Source: Thermococcus sp.
GTDB lineage: Archaea > Methanobacteriota_B > Thermococci > Thermococcales > Thermococcaceae
Direction of reading: 5' to 3'
Assembly (NCBI GenBank): GCA_021160985.1
Contig: JAGHBN010000113.1
Location: forward strand, 1 to 23,141
DNA length: 23,141 bases
Shown here: in pieces, positions 12,962 through 20,696 of the stretch
How the letters are laid out: each line of letters starts with the position of its first letter
Numbering within the stretch: the stretch's first letter is position 1
Made by a program: the position numbers and the translations under genes
The notes under the pieces: model-generated
What the model saw: only the letters and a program-made list of their open reading frames with translations
What the model was told of the DNA's origin: nothing
Database searches by the model: none

Positions 12962-14938
12962 TCAATAGCCCAGCGCCGTTCCTACGTTCCATATCAGGAT
13001 ACCCACGAGCGATGCGAGGCCGATCATGTAAACCACAGTGAAAGCGGCCCATTTCCAGTTGCTCTCTGCCCTGATGGCGCCTATTGTGGCTATGCACGGG
13101 ACGTAGAGGGTGGTAACCATTCCAAGCACGTAGGCCTGGAGGGGGGTCATAGCCCCCGCTATGGCTTCCTCGCTCCCATAGATTATCCCGTAGGTAGATA
13201 TAACGTTCTCCTTGGCGATTATTCCGAACAGCAGGCTGACAGCGGCCTTCCAGTCAAGGCCCATGAGTTTCATGTACGGCTCAAAAAGGGCGCCGAGTCT
13301 CTCAGCGTAGCTTCCCCCCGTGCCCATCTGCACCGGGTAGCTGCTGAGGTACCAGATGACCACCGAGCCCAGCAGGATTATGGTCCCCGCCTTCTTTATG
13401 AACTCCTTGCTCCTCTCCCATGAGTGGAGCGCCACCGTCTTCCATGACGGGATGAGATACTCCGGCAGCTCGATTATGAAGGGGCTTTCCTCCCCTCTGA
13501 CGACGAACCTGCTCAGGAGCCAAGCCACTAAGAGGGCAAGCAGCACAGCCGTGGCGTAAATGCTGAGCGCTACGAGTGCTTGGTGGCTGGCAAAGAAAGC
13601 TCCAGCCAGAAAGCTTATGACGCTCAGCCTGGCGCTGCACGGAATGAGCGGGTTGACAAGCATTGTAATAATTCTGTCCCTCTCATCGTCGAGAGTCCTC
13701 GTCGCCATCACCGCCGGGACGTTGCACCCGAAGGCGAGCACCAGCGGGATGAAGCTCTTGCCCGGCAGGCCGAACTTCCTCATTATGCGCTCCATTACCA
13801 CTGCCGCCCTGGCCATGTATCCCACGTCTTCGAGGATGGAGAGGGCCAGGAACAGCAGAAAGACCAGCGGAAAGAAGCTGAGCACCGAGCCAACACCCGC
13901 GATGATTCCGTCAACCACCAACCCCCGCAGAGTTTCGTTGGCAATCTGCGGTGCCAGCCACTCGCCAAAGCTGGAAAACACCACATCTAGCTCCTCCTGG
14001 AGGGGCAGTCCAAGGGCGAAGACAAACTTGAATAGGAGGTAGAAAACACCAAAGAGCGCGAGGAGGCCGTAAACGGGGTGTGTCAAAAACCTGTCCAGCT
14101 GGTCGCTAAGGGTCTCCCCCTGTTCGTGGGTGTACTTAACAAAGCGGTGCATCAGGCCGTCTATGAACTCGTACTTCTGGCTGGCTATTATGAGGTCCAT
14201 CGCCCTCCTGTACCGCTCCTCAACCTCTCCTATGTGTCTCATAATCTCGTCGAGCTTCTCGCTTCCGAGATGTCTGAGGACGAGCTTGATGACTCCATCA
14301 TCGCGCTGAAGGAGCTTTACGGCAAGCCAGCGGAGGTTGTAGTCCCTGGCAAGTTCTGTGCCTTTCAGGGCGTCCTCTATATGCCTTATCTCGCGTTCAA
14401 CCTCCGGATCATACCTGGGAATTATCGGAGAGGTTTTAATCTCCCCTCTGGTCATCTGGACGATTTTATCCTTCAGCTCATCTATTCCAATCCCTTCCCT
14501 TGCGTTTAATGGAACCACGGGGACGCCAAGTATCTCCTCCATTCTCTTGACGTTGATCTGAATCCCCCTCTTTTCGGCCAGGTCTATCTTGTTGAGGGCT
14601 ATAATGACGTTCTTCAGCCCCATCTCCAGTATCTCCATCGTGAGGAACAGGTTTCTCATCAAAGCGGTGGCATCAACGACGTTAACAACGACGTCTGCAC
14701 TCCCCTTGAGCAGAAAATCTCTCGCGACAAGCTCATCGATAGAGTGAGTGGTGAGAGAGTAAGTCCCGGGGAGGTCTACTACGAGAAACTTCTGGCCTTT
14801 ATGTTCAAAGACTCCCTCCTTCTTCTCGACGGTAACACCGGGCCAGTTACCGACGTGCTGTCTGAGTCCCGTCAGGGCGTTGAAAATGGTCGTTTTTCCG
14901 ACGTTGGGGTTCCCGGCCAGCGCTATTACCTTCATCAT
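12962..14938 (-). CDS. feoB: Ferrous iron transporter FeoB
   Basis: A 658-residue membrane protein. ATG 14938 is favoured with AGGTG eight bases upstream; ATG 14935 is also possible. The N-terminal G domain has G1 GNPNVGKTT (residues 9-17), DLPG (55-58) and NKID (116-119). A helical guanine-dissociation-inhibitor-like segment follows to about 280. The polytopic domain carries the duplicated Gate motifs, one with GCNVP (Cys next to the pore) and one ending YVPCIATIGAIR. These two cysteine-containing gates are the hallmark of FeoB. It imports Fe(II) across the cytoplasmic membrane. It lies between feoA (10-base gap) and the FeoC-like gene (9-base gap), so one operon encodes the whole system. 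Confidence 0.95.
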   Translation of the reverse strand: MMKVIALAGNPNVGKTTIFNALTGLRQHVGNWPGVTVEKKEGVFEHKGQKFLVVDLPGTYSLTTHSIDELVARDFLLKGSADVVVNVVDATALMRNLFLTMEILEMGLKNVIIALNKIDLAEKRGIQINVKRMEEILGVPVVPLNAREGIGIDELKDKIVQMTRGEIKTSPIIPRYDPEVEREIRHIEDALKGTELARDYNLRWLAVKLLQRDDGVIKLVLRHLGSEKLDEIMRHIGEVEERYRRAMDLIIASQKYEFIDGLMHRFVKYTHEQGETLSDQLDRFLTHPVYGLLALFGVFYLLFKFVFALGLPLQEELDVVFSSFGEWLAPQIANETLRGLVVDGIIAGVGSVLSFFPLVFLLFLALSILEDVGYMARAAVVMERIMRKFGLPGKSFIPLVLAFGCNVPAVMATRTLDDERDRIITMLVNPLIPCSARLSVISFLAGAFFASHQALVALSIYATAVLLALLVAWLLSRFVVRGEESPFIIELPEYLIPSWKTVALHSWERSKEFIKKAGTIILLGSVVIWYLSSYPVQMGTGGSYAERLGALFEPYMKLMGLDWKAAVSLLFGIIAKENVISTYGIIYGSEEAIAGAMTPLQAYVLGMVTTLYVPCIATIGAIRAESNWKWAAFTVVYMIGLASLVGILIWNVGTALGY

Positions 14939-14948
14939 GAGCGACACC

Positions 14949-15176
14949 TCACAGCTTCCGCACCATTACCTTCGCCGCCATTCCCCTGCCGATGGCAAAG
15001 CGGACGCCGCCAACCGAGATGATTATCGGCCCATATGGGTGGGACTCAATTATTTGAACCACTGCCCCTGGGGTGAGGCCCATGCTTACAAGCCGCTGCC
15101 TCGCTGTGAAGCCTCCCAGGATGTTCACCACAATGCCCCTCTCCCCAGGCCTGAGTGTGTTTAAAGGCACTATCAT
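14949..15176 (-). CDS. feoA: FeoA, SH3-like ferrous iron transport protein
   Basis: A 75-residue protein. ATG 15176 sits four bases after GGTGAT; ATG 15182 overlaps that site. It is a complete FeoA domain: MIVPLNTLRPGERG, then a glycine-rich turn (GGFTARQRLVSMGLTPG), HPYGPIIISVGG, and a final GRGMAAKVMV. The fold is an SH3-like barrel related to the C-terminal domain of DtxR repressors. FeoA is a cytoplasmic accessory protein needed for iron uptake by FeoB, probably acting on its G domain. It is the first gene of feoA-feoB-feoC. The palindrome at 15188-15201, immediately upstream of its ribosome site, is a candidate iron-regulator operator. Confidence 0.93.
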   Translation of the reverse strand: MIVPLNTLRPGERGIVVNILGGFTARQRLVSMGLTPGAVVQIIESHPYGPIIISVGGVRFAIGRGMAAKVMVRKL

Positions 15177-15187
15177 GAGCATCACCG

Positions 15188-15201
15188 TTAGGTTTTCCTA
15201 A
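15188..15201. promoter_or_regulatory. Candidate iron-regulator operator upstream of feoA
   Basis: TTAGGTTTTCCTAA is a perfect inverted repeat (5-base arms, 4-base centre). TTAGG/CCTAA half-sites are those of the DtxR/IdeR/MntR operators. A minus-strand TATA (GCTTTTTAAGG, 15225-15235) puts the transcription start near 15205, so a repressor here would cover it. A further half-site, CCTAAC, lies at 15244-15249. Confidence 0.5.
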
Positions 15202-15344
15202 TTCTATAATCAGTCTCTCGACGACCTTAAAAAGCTTTGGTGAGCCTAACAAAATCAGAGGGTTCGAAATCAGAAATCAAAGGGTTTAGAGACACTCCAA
15301 CAGAGTGCTCCGGGGAGACACAGGATTTAACACTTTAGAAAAGT

Positions 15345-15352
15345 ATTTAAGG
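15345..15352 (+). promoter_or_regulatory. TATA box of the DUF4870-like gene
   Basis: TATTTAAG precedes the gene by about 45 bases, giving a predicted start near 15374 and a short leader containing GGAGGTGT. Confidence 0.45.
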
Positions 15353-15396
15353 GGTTGGAGATAATACAACAAGTTGAATTTCGGAGGTGTGTTACC

Positions 15397-15753
15397 ATGG
15401 AGGAAGTTCCACCCACAGAACCAAAAAAGACGTCCCTGGGTATGGACGAAAACATTGAGGGGCTGCTCTGCTACCTCGTGGGGTGGCTCACGGGGATAAT
15501 ATTTCTGTTGCTCGAGAAAGATAGCTATTTCGTCCGGTTCCACGCTATGCAGTCAACGATAACATTTCTGGGCATCACAGTTCTCGAGATAATACTGGGC
15601 TTTATTCCGTTTGTCGGGACGCTGTTCAACGCACTGCTCTCAGTCCTGGCAATTATCCTGTGGATAGTGGGAATGCTCAAGGCTTACAACGGTGAGCTCT
15701 ACAAGTTCCCCATCGTGGGAGACCTCGCAGAGCAGTGGCTCGAGAAGGTTTGA
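15397..15753 (+). CDS. DUF4870-like small membrane protein
   Basis: A 118-residue protein. ATG 15397 has GGAGGTGT six bases upstream; longer frames start before the leader. A hydrophilic N-terminus (residues 1-22) precedes ENIEGLLCYLVGWLTGI, the start of a DUF4870-type domain. Three membrane segments follow: about 23-43, 53-73 and 77-97. The loop DSYFVRFHAMQS between the first two is the best conserved element of the family (charged, then F/VRFHA-QS). The C-terminus is polar with a Trp. The domain is widespread in bacteria and archaea; its function is unknown. It is monocistronic between feo (divergent) and the PP-loop gene, whose promoter overlaps its 3' hairpin. Confidence 0.78.
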   Translation: MEEVPPTEPKKTSLGMDENIEGLLCYLVGWLTGIIFLLLEKDSYFVRFHAMQSTITFLGITVLEIILGFIPFVGTLFNALLSVLAIILWIVGMLKAYNGELYKFPIVGDLAEQWLEKV

Positions 15754-15772
15754 GGCTTACTTTTTTTAAGCC
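15754..15772. terminator. T7 hairpin serving as terminator and downstream promoter
   Basis: GGCTTA (15754-15759) and TAAGCC (15767-15772) pair around CTTTTTT directly after the stop at 15753, with T7 at 15761-15767. The T tract suits archaeal termination. The same TTTTTTTAAG is the only TATA-like sequence placed correctly (about 25 bases upstream) for a leaderless start of the next gene at 15791. Confidence 0.45.
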
Positions 15773-15790
15773 CGCTTTCTACCCATTTTC

Positions 15791-16588
15791 ATGATGATCA
15801 AAAAAGCGGTCAAAGAACTCCGAAAATTTGCTGAAGATCAAAAACTCCTCGATAAGAGAGTTTTAGTGCTGTTCTCAGGAGGCAAGGACAGTTCGCTGGC
15901 TTTATACCTTCTTACAGAGGCGGGACTTGACGTTTCAGCACTAACCTTTTTCCACCGCTGGAGCTGGAAGGAAACGCTGAACTGGGCAATGAAATTTACG
16001 AAAAAGCTCGGTGTTGAGCACTACCTGGTTGACATCACCGAGGGCCTTCTCCGCGAGGCGGTCGGGAGAAAGGGACCGGCCTGCATAAACTGCAAGAAAG
16101 TCATGATCTGGAACGCCAGGTGGTTCGCACTCAACAACGGCTTTGATGTCCTTGCCAAGGGCGACAACGCCAACGATAAAATCATAGGCGCCCTCCTCGA
16201 CCAGTGCGAGGGAGATATAAGGCTGTGTGAGATTCCGCGGATAGGGCTTCCGTTCATCCGGCCTCTCATCAAGTACACGGCCGAGGAAGTTGAGGCGCTT
16301 GCGGATAAAGCCGGAATAAAGCCCTACCGTATGTACGAGCACGCAAGGAGGAGACAGTGGCGTGAGGGCTGTCCCTTGCAGTATATCGACAAGGAGAGAA
16401 CCGTTACTCCAGAACTCATGGACTTGGCTTACAGAGTTAACTACGAGATAAGCAAAATCGCCCGGCGCATGAAAGTCCGCATGAGCGTCCGCGTCCCGAG
16501 CTTTGAAATAATGTGCTGGGACTGCGACGAGGAAGCGCTGAATGAGGTGCGGAAAGTTGTTTCACAGTTCGAGGAGGGGAGAGAATGA
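15791..16588 (+). CDS. PP-loop superfamily ATPase with paired CxxC motifs (function unknown)
   Basis: A 265-residue protein starting at ATG 15791 (ATG 15794 equally possible). No ribosome site is visible and the TATA position suggests a leaderless mRNA. The PP-loop FSGGKDSS (residues 28-35) shows it activates a substrate by adenylation. CINC (98-101) follows GRKGPA. The C-terminal end has CWDC (about 247-250), and single cysteines occur in between (LLDQC, RLCEI, EGCPLQ). This is the layout of tRNA or small-molecule thiolation enzymes that bind zinc or an Fe-S cluster, but the order of cysteines does not fit TtuA, ThiI or QueC clearly. The stop overlaps the start of the PurM-like gene (ATGA), so the two proteins very probably act together. 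Confidence 0.75.
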   Translation: MMIKKAVKELRKFAEDQKLLDKRVLVLFSGGKDSSLALYLLTEAGLDVSALTFFHRWSWKETLNWAMKFTKKLGVEHYLVDITEGLLREAVGRKGPACINCKKVMIWNARWFALNNGFDVLAKGDNANDKIIGALLDQCEGDIRLCEIPRIGLPFIRPLIKYTAEEVEALADKAGIKPYRMYEHARRRQWREGCPLQYIDKERTVTPELMDLAYRVNYEISKIARRMKVRMSVRVPSFEIMCWDCDEEALNEVRKVVSQFEEGRE

Positions 16589-17583
16589 AACTTCCGCCCG
16601 GAAAACTGAGGAATGATATTTTGAGGGATGTCATCTTTCCGAACACCGGGATAGATGACGTCAGAGTTGTGTACGGTCCGAGGGAGGGCTTTGATGCGGC
16701 CGTCCTTGAATACGACCACGAACGCTATTTACTCGTGGCCACAGACCCGACACTGGGCGTCCCGGAAGGGACCTTCGGGTTCTTTACATACCACTTTGCT
16801 GCGAGCGACGTTGCAGTCTTCGGTGCGAGGCCAAGATGGTTGGTGGTCAATCTCCTCCTCCCCTCCGAGAGCGAGAAGGGGTTTCTGGAGAAGACGATGC
16901 GGGATTTAAACGCGGAGTGCAGGAAGTACAGGAGCGCAATAATCGGGGGACATACGGGTGTTTATCCCAGTGTGGCCGAGCCCACTTCAACAACCACCGC
17001 GATGGGTCTGGTGAGGAGAGAGGAACTGAAGCTCCCGCTCGCGAGACCGGGCGATAAAATAATCGTGACCGAGAAGGTTGGTCTCGAGTTTGCGGTTTCA
17101 GCGGCATACTTCCGGGAGGACGAGCTCAGAAAGTTCCTCTCCTTCCGGGAAATTCAGCTTCTCCGGGAGCTCTACCGCTTTGAGACCGTCCTTCCAGATG
17201 CTCTAATTGCTAAGCCGTTCGTCAGGGGCATGCACGACGCCACTGAAGGCGGCCTAACGGCGCTCCACGAGATAGCGGAGAATTCGGGGGTAGGGTTCAG
17301 GGTTTATGGGGAGAGGCTCCAGCTCCACCCCCTTGCGAGGAAAGTGCTTGAATTCTACGGTCTGGAGCCATGGAACGTTTCTTCAACTGGGACGCTGATA
17401 GCAATAACGCCGCCGGATCAAGTTGCTGCTTTAATTGAAGAGTTACATAAAAATGGAATTATTGCATTTGAGCTGGGAGAGTTCGCTGAAGACGAGGAGA
17501 GGATTCTCGTGGAAAAGGGTGAGGAAAGGCCCTTCCCGGAGTTTAAGGGCGACCCCTACGTGGAGCTGTACGGTAAGGGATAG
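16585..17583 (+). CDS. HypE/PurM-superfamily (AIR synthase-related) ATP-dependent enzyme
   Basis: A 332-residue protein whose ATG overlaps the previous stop (ATGA). Landmarks of the HypE/SelD/ThiL/PurM superfamily are ATDPTLGVPEG near residue 50 and ASDVAVFGARP. GGHTGVYP (about 112-119) and GMHDATEGGL (about 212-221) follow; the HD-TEGGL motif is closest to HypE. HypE itself ends in a cysteine that carries thiocarbamate; this protein ends in GKG, so it cannot do that reaction the same way. Superfamily members phosphorylate a carbonyl/amide, a hydroxyl or selenide with ATP. Partnered with a PP-loop ATPase, a role in sulfur or selenium transfer or modified-nucleoside synthesis is a reasonable guess, not shown. 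It ends one base before the pelota stop on the other strand. Confidence 0.8.
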   Translation: MKLPPGKLRNDILRDVIFPNTGIDDVRVVYGPREGFDAAVLEYDHERYLLVATDPTLGVPEGTFGFFTYHFAASDVAVFGARPRWLVVNLLLPSESEKGFLEKTMRDLNAECRKYRSAIIGGHTGVYPSVAEPTSTTTAMGLVRREELKLPLARPGDKIIVTEKVGLEFAVSAAYFREDELRKFLSFREIQLLRELYRFETVLPDALIAKPFVRGMHDATEGGLTALHEIAENSGVGFRVYGERLQLHPLARKVLEFYGLEPWNVSSTGTLIAITPPDQVAALIEELHKNGIIAFELGEFAEDEERILVEKGEERPFPEFKGDPYVELYGKG

Positions 17584-17584
17584 C

Positions 17585-18658
17585 TCACTTCACCCTGAAC
17601 CTTAGCAGTGCCGCCAGACCTCCAAGGGCCTTCAGCTTTTCCCCTCCTTCGTGCTCCGAGCTTACGACGACGACCTCACCGCGGGAGTAGCGAACCGCGT
17701 CCATCAGCTCCTCTATTTTCTCCCTGTGCTCTCCCTTCAGGAGCTCGTCAAGGATGAGGAGCGTCTCGACAGCCCCGTAGTTCACTGCCTCCTCGACCTC
17801 TTTAAGGCCGTATGCCGCCAATCCGTTGTTCCTCGCGATGTTCTCGAGAACCTTCTCGACGAGCTGGACTTCCTTGGCGACGCGGTTCTCGTGGTAGACC
17901 TTATCGACCGTTCCGCGTTTGATGACCTCGTAAATGCCGGTTCTGCCGGTCACGCTCGTATCCTCGATGACCGCCCTCTTGGCCAGCTCAGGGTAGTTCT
18001 CGCGCAGGAACTTGTAGAACTCCTCTTTGACGAAGCCGGGGCCGGCCACGATGGCCCTCTCTATGCCCTCGCGGGTTATTACTTCCTCCATGCTCTTCGC
18101 CACGTCGTGGAAAAACTTCTTCTCCTCGCTCTCGCGGTTGGTGCTGTACCTCTTCCCGCCGAGGTTGTAGCGTATCCCCTTGAGTATCTCGACGCCGTAC
18201 TCCCTGATTACTGCCATGTCCGCCTCTCCGTCGTCTATGACGACTATCATGACCTTTGCCCTCTTCGACGCTTCGACCGCTTCCTTCAGCCTCTCGATGT
18301 GGTGCTCCTTCCAGCGGGGTTTTTGGATGGTTACGACCGTGCCCTCCTCGATGGCTATCGTGTGGTACTTGCCGAGGGGAACGTCTTCCCTGCTGGCATA
18401 GACTATCGGGCCGGTAACGCGAACCTGGTTGGCAAACTTGTGGAAGTTTATCTTCTCTGCCCTAACGCCGAGAAAAACTGGAATGACCTCGACCTTCTCA
18501 GCCCTGAGGGAATCGGCGCGCTGGCTCTGCTTTCTGAGGGTCTTGGCATAAACAACGTCGCCCGGGTCGATGATGTGGTACAGGTGCCAGAGGTCGTCGA
18601 GCGTCTCAGCTTTGACCTTGACCTTGCCCTCCTTGGGATCTTGGTGGAGTATCTGCAC
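17585..18658 (-). CDS. pelA: aPelota, mRNA surveillance / ribosome rescue factor
   Basis: A 357-residue protein with a GTG start at 18658; GGTGA lies six bases upstream and the frame has no suitable ATG. The N-terminal domain (1-130) is the Sm-like Pelota fold (starting VQILHQDPKEGKVKVK, with YAKTLRKQS and ADSLRAEKVEV). The central domain (about 130-265) and C-terminal domain resemble release factor 1 but lack GGQ, as in all Pelota/Dom34. The TSVTGRTGIYEV stretch is typical of archaeal members. aPelota, delivered by aEF1A in archaea, enters the A site of stalled ribosomes and promotes their splitting with ABCE1. The minus-strand TATA CTTTTTAAACC (about 18689-18699) gives a short leader. Confidence 0.95.
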   Translation of the reverse strand: MQILHQDPKEGKVKVKAETLDDLWHLYHIIDPGDVVYAKTLRKQSQRADSLRAEKVEVIPVFLGVRAEKINFHKFANQVRVTGPIVYASREDVPLGKYHTIAIEEGTVVTIQKPRWKEHHIERLKEAVEASKRAKVMIVVIDDGEADMAVIREYGVEILKGIRYNLGGKRYSTNRESEEKKFFHDVAKSMEEVITREGIERAIVAGPGFVKEEFYKFLRENYPELAKRAVIEDTSVTGRTGIYEVIKRGTVDKVYHENRVAKEVQLVEKVLENIARNNGLAAYGLKEVEEAVNYGAVETLLILDELLKGEHREKIEELMDAVRYSRGEVVVVSSEHEGGEKLKALGGLAALLRFRVK

Positions 18659-18737
18659 CCTTTCACCCCCACGGGAATAGTCGGGACGGTTTAAAAAGTT
18701 GCCAGGTCACACGAAATCTCTCCCATTATGGAATGCG

Positions 18738-18782
18738 TTGAGGGTGCACTCAATCTCCGCATGTCCGCTCCGAGGGTGCGGA
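18738..18782. other. GC-rich paired repeats in the pelota-pepQ gap
   Basis: In this 190-base gap TTGAG/CTCAA (18738-18742 and 18749-18753) and TCCGCA/TGCGGA (18756-18761 and 18777-18782) form two adjacent perfect stems. GAGGGTGC also occurs twice, 32 bases apart (18740 and 18772). No reading frame or tRNA-like fold explains them. A small structured RNA is possible but unproven. Confidence 0.25.
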
Positions 18783-18849
18783 TGAAAAAGCTTGCCTCCA
18801 ACCAGAGCTAAAATGCCTCGAACTTCACCAAATAGGGAATAAAAAGGGC

Positions 18850-19896
18850 TCAGATAAGATTTCTCTCGGTCTTGGTGAGCCTCCGGGCGCCGTTCTCCGT
18901 GATGAGGATGGTGTCCTCTATCCTCACACCGCCCAGCTTGGGGATGTATACCCCCGGCTCAATCGTTATCACCATTCCCGGTTTGAGCTCTGTCTCGTCG
19001 AACTGGCTCACGCGCGGCCACTCGTGTATCTCCAGGCCCAGTCCATGGCCCGTGGAGTGGATGAATTTATCCCCATAGCCGTACTCATTTATAACTTCCC
19101 GGACTATAGTATCGAGCTCTTTTGCCGTGATGCCGGGCCTCGCTGCTTCCACACCCTTCATCTGGGCCTCAAGAACCGCCTGATACATATCCTTCTGCTT
19201 CTCGGTCGGAGTTCCGAGCACAATCGTTCTGGTTGTGTCAGAGTGGTAGCGGTGATAGAGCGCCCCCTCGTCGATAACGACCAGGTCTCCCTTCTCTATC
19301 CTCTTGTCGCTGGCGACTCCATGCGGGAGGGCCGAGCGCCACCCGCTGGCTATTATTGTGTCGAACGCAGGCTTTTCCGCCCCATTCATCTTCATGACGT
19401 ACTCCATTTTTGCCGCTATTTCTCTCTCGCGCTTCCCCTCGCTTATCTCTTCCAGAGCTGCCATCATGGCCATGTCCGCTATCTTGCACGCGGCCTCAAT
19501 GATTTCTATCTCCTCGGGAGTTTTGATTATGCGGAGCTCCTTTATCACTTCGTCCAGCAGTTCGAACCTTTCAATCCCCACCTTCTCACGGAAAGTTTGG
19601 ACCGAGGAAAAGCTTGTTTTCCCCTCAATGCCAACCTTTTTCATGCCGAAACTCGAGAGGCGCTCGTAAAGCTCCTTTCCGGTTTTGAACTTTTCAACGG
19701 GAACTTTTGAGGTCTCGCTCGCTTCTTCGTATTCAAGCTCGGGAACAAAAAACATCGCGTCGTCAGGCGTCACGACAAGGTAGCCTCCAAGGACGGGAGC
19801 ACTTCCGGTGAAGTAGTAGAGGTTTTCCCGGGAGGTTATTACAGCGCCGTCCAGCTCCTTTTCAGCCATAAATTCCTGGAGTTTCGATATCCTCAT
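18850..19896 (-). CDS. pepQ: Xaa-Pro dipeptidase (prolidase)
   Basis: A 348-residue protein. ATG 19896 has GGGTGG seven bases upstream; ATG 19917 in frame would add seven residues with no better site. The N-terminal creatinase-like domain (1-120) is followed by the pita-bread catalytic domain. All five metal ligands are present: D209, D220 (SDTTRT), H284 (TGHGLG), E313 (IEPG) and E327. These positions and the 348-residue length are those of Pyrococcus furiosus prolidase. The enzyme releases the C-terminal proline from Xaa-Pro dipeptides using a dinuclear Co or Mn centre, and feeds peptide fermentation. The promoter (BRE CCGAAAGG, TATA TTTTATTA on the minus strand near 19930-19948) is divergent from the HAD gene. 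Confidence 0.95.
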   Translation of the reverse strand: MRISKLQEFMAEKELDGAVITSRENLYYFTGSAPVLGGYLVVTPDDAMFFVPELEYEEASETSKVPVEKFKTGKELYERLSSFGMKKVGIEGKTSFSSVQTFREKVGIERFELLDEVIKELRIIKTPEEIEIIEAACKIADMAMMAALEEISEGKREREIAAKMEYVMKMNGAEKPAFDTIIASGWRSALPHGVASDKRIEKGDLVVIDEGALYHRYHSDTTRTIVLGTPTEKQKDMYQAVLEAQMKGVEAARPGITAKELDTIVREVINEYGYGDKFIHSTGHGLGLEIHEWPRVSQFDETELKPGMVITIEPGVYIPKLGGVRIEDTILITENGARRLTKTERNLI

Positions 19897-19951
19897 GAGG
19901 CAACCACCCGCATCCATTAACAGTCCTCATAATAAAACCCTTTCGGCATAC

Positions 19952-19961
19952 CAATATTTAT
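19952..19961 (+). promoter_or_regulatory. TATA box of the HAD phosphatase gene
   Basis: AATATTTATG on the plus strand predicts a start near 19981. ATG 19987 has no ribosome binding site, so a leaderless or nearly leaderless mRNA is expected. Confidence 0.4.
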
Positions 19962-19986
19962 GACCCTGAGCGGGATAAATTGAAAC

Positions 19987-20655
19987 ATGGTTGTCTATCT
20001 CTTTGACTTCGACGGAACCCTCGTGGACAGCACGGGCGCTGTTGAGAAAGCCCTCAGGGTGGCCATAGAGAGAACCATCCCTGCCGTAATAGAGAGCGAC
20101 CTGTACGAAGACTATTACAAGGCCCTTTTCCTTTTCATCAAGGGGAAGCTGACTTATCAGTATCTCGGAGTAATCCACGAACTGGTTGCACAGGGGACGA
20201 TTCACGAGTACTACAAGCTCATGCCAAAATACATCAAGGACTTCCCCCACTCCCGGAACGTCATCCGGACGCTGAGAAAACGCGGACGGTATGTTATCAG
20301 CTTCTCCGGCGAGCACACGTACCCCGGCGGAAAAATCATCTTCATGAAGAAGACGGACTGGTACGACGAATTCGACGAAGTGATAACCTTCAGGGGGACC
20401 AAGGACATGCTCAAGAAATTTGAGACCCTCCGCGGCTTCTATCCAGACGAACCCTTTGTCTGGGTCGATGACAGCCCGAGCAGGTTCACATACATCCTCG
20501 ACGACAACACGCTTCTCGTCCAGAAGGCTTCCCCCTACAAGAGCGATGTGCCCCTCCTCTTCGAGCGCCAGAACTTCATGAAAATTAAATCCCTCCGGGA
20601 GGTTCTCGACATAGATGATGGGCTAGATTGCTTCCTGAAGGGGGATAAAGCTTAA
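19987..20655 (+). CDS. HAD-superfamily hydrolase
   Basis: A 222-residue protein. Motif I is DFDGT with nucleophile D7 and general acid D9. Motif II is the Ser in YVISFSGEHTY. Motif III is a lysine in the KDMLKKFE region. Motif IV is VWVDDSPS (about residues 157-164). The cap lies between motifs I and II (residues 15-85), is helical, and is rich in Tyr and acidic residues, so this is a C1-type phosphatase-like member. The substrate is not predictable; phosphoglycolate phosphatase-like enzymes are the nearest general class. The C-terminal tail (IDDGLDCFLKGDKA) is outside the core. It lies upstream of L35Ae with a 41-base gap that includes the TATA box of that gene. Confidence 0.82.
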   Translation: MVVYLFDFDGTLVDSTGAVEKALRVAIERTIPAVIESDLYEDYYKALFLFIKGKLTYQYLGVIHELVAQGTIHEYYKLMPKYIKDFPHSRNVIRTLRKRGRYVISFSGEHTYPGGKIIFMKKTDWYDEFDEVITFRGTKDMLKKFETLRGFYPDEPFVWVDDSPSRFTYILDDNTLLVQKASPYKSDVPLLFERQNFMKIKSLREVLDIDDGLDCFLKGDKA

Positions 20656-20659
20656 AAAC
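20648..20659 (+). promoter_or_regulatory. TATA box of rpl35ae
   Basis: AGCTTAAAAACG overlaps the stop of the HAD gene and predicts a start near 20680, followed by GGAGGTGAG and ATG 20697. Confidence 0.45.
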
Positions 20660-20696
20660 GGGGATTGCAAAGAAAAGGCCGGTGGAGGTGAGGGCG

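Noticed and set aside
15255..15270. GGTTCGAAATC, resembling the T-loop of a tRNA, upstream of the DUF4870-like gene
   Set aside because: No acceptor, anticodon or D-arm pairing was found around it and no CCA-like 3' end, so it is not a tRNA or a clear att-site remnant.
15290..15310. CACTC/GAGTG hairpin upstream of the DUF4870-like gene
   Set aside because: Arms of only five bases with no T tract and no clear position relative to a promoter; likely chance.
16585..17583. Calling the PurM-like protein HypE
   Set aside because: It lacks the C-terminal cysteine essential for the HypE reaction and has no hyp genes nearby.
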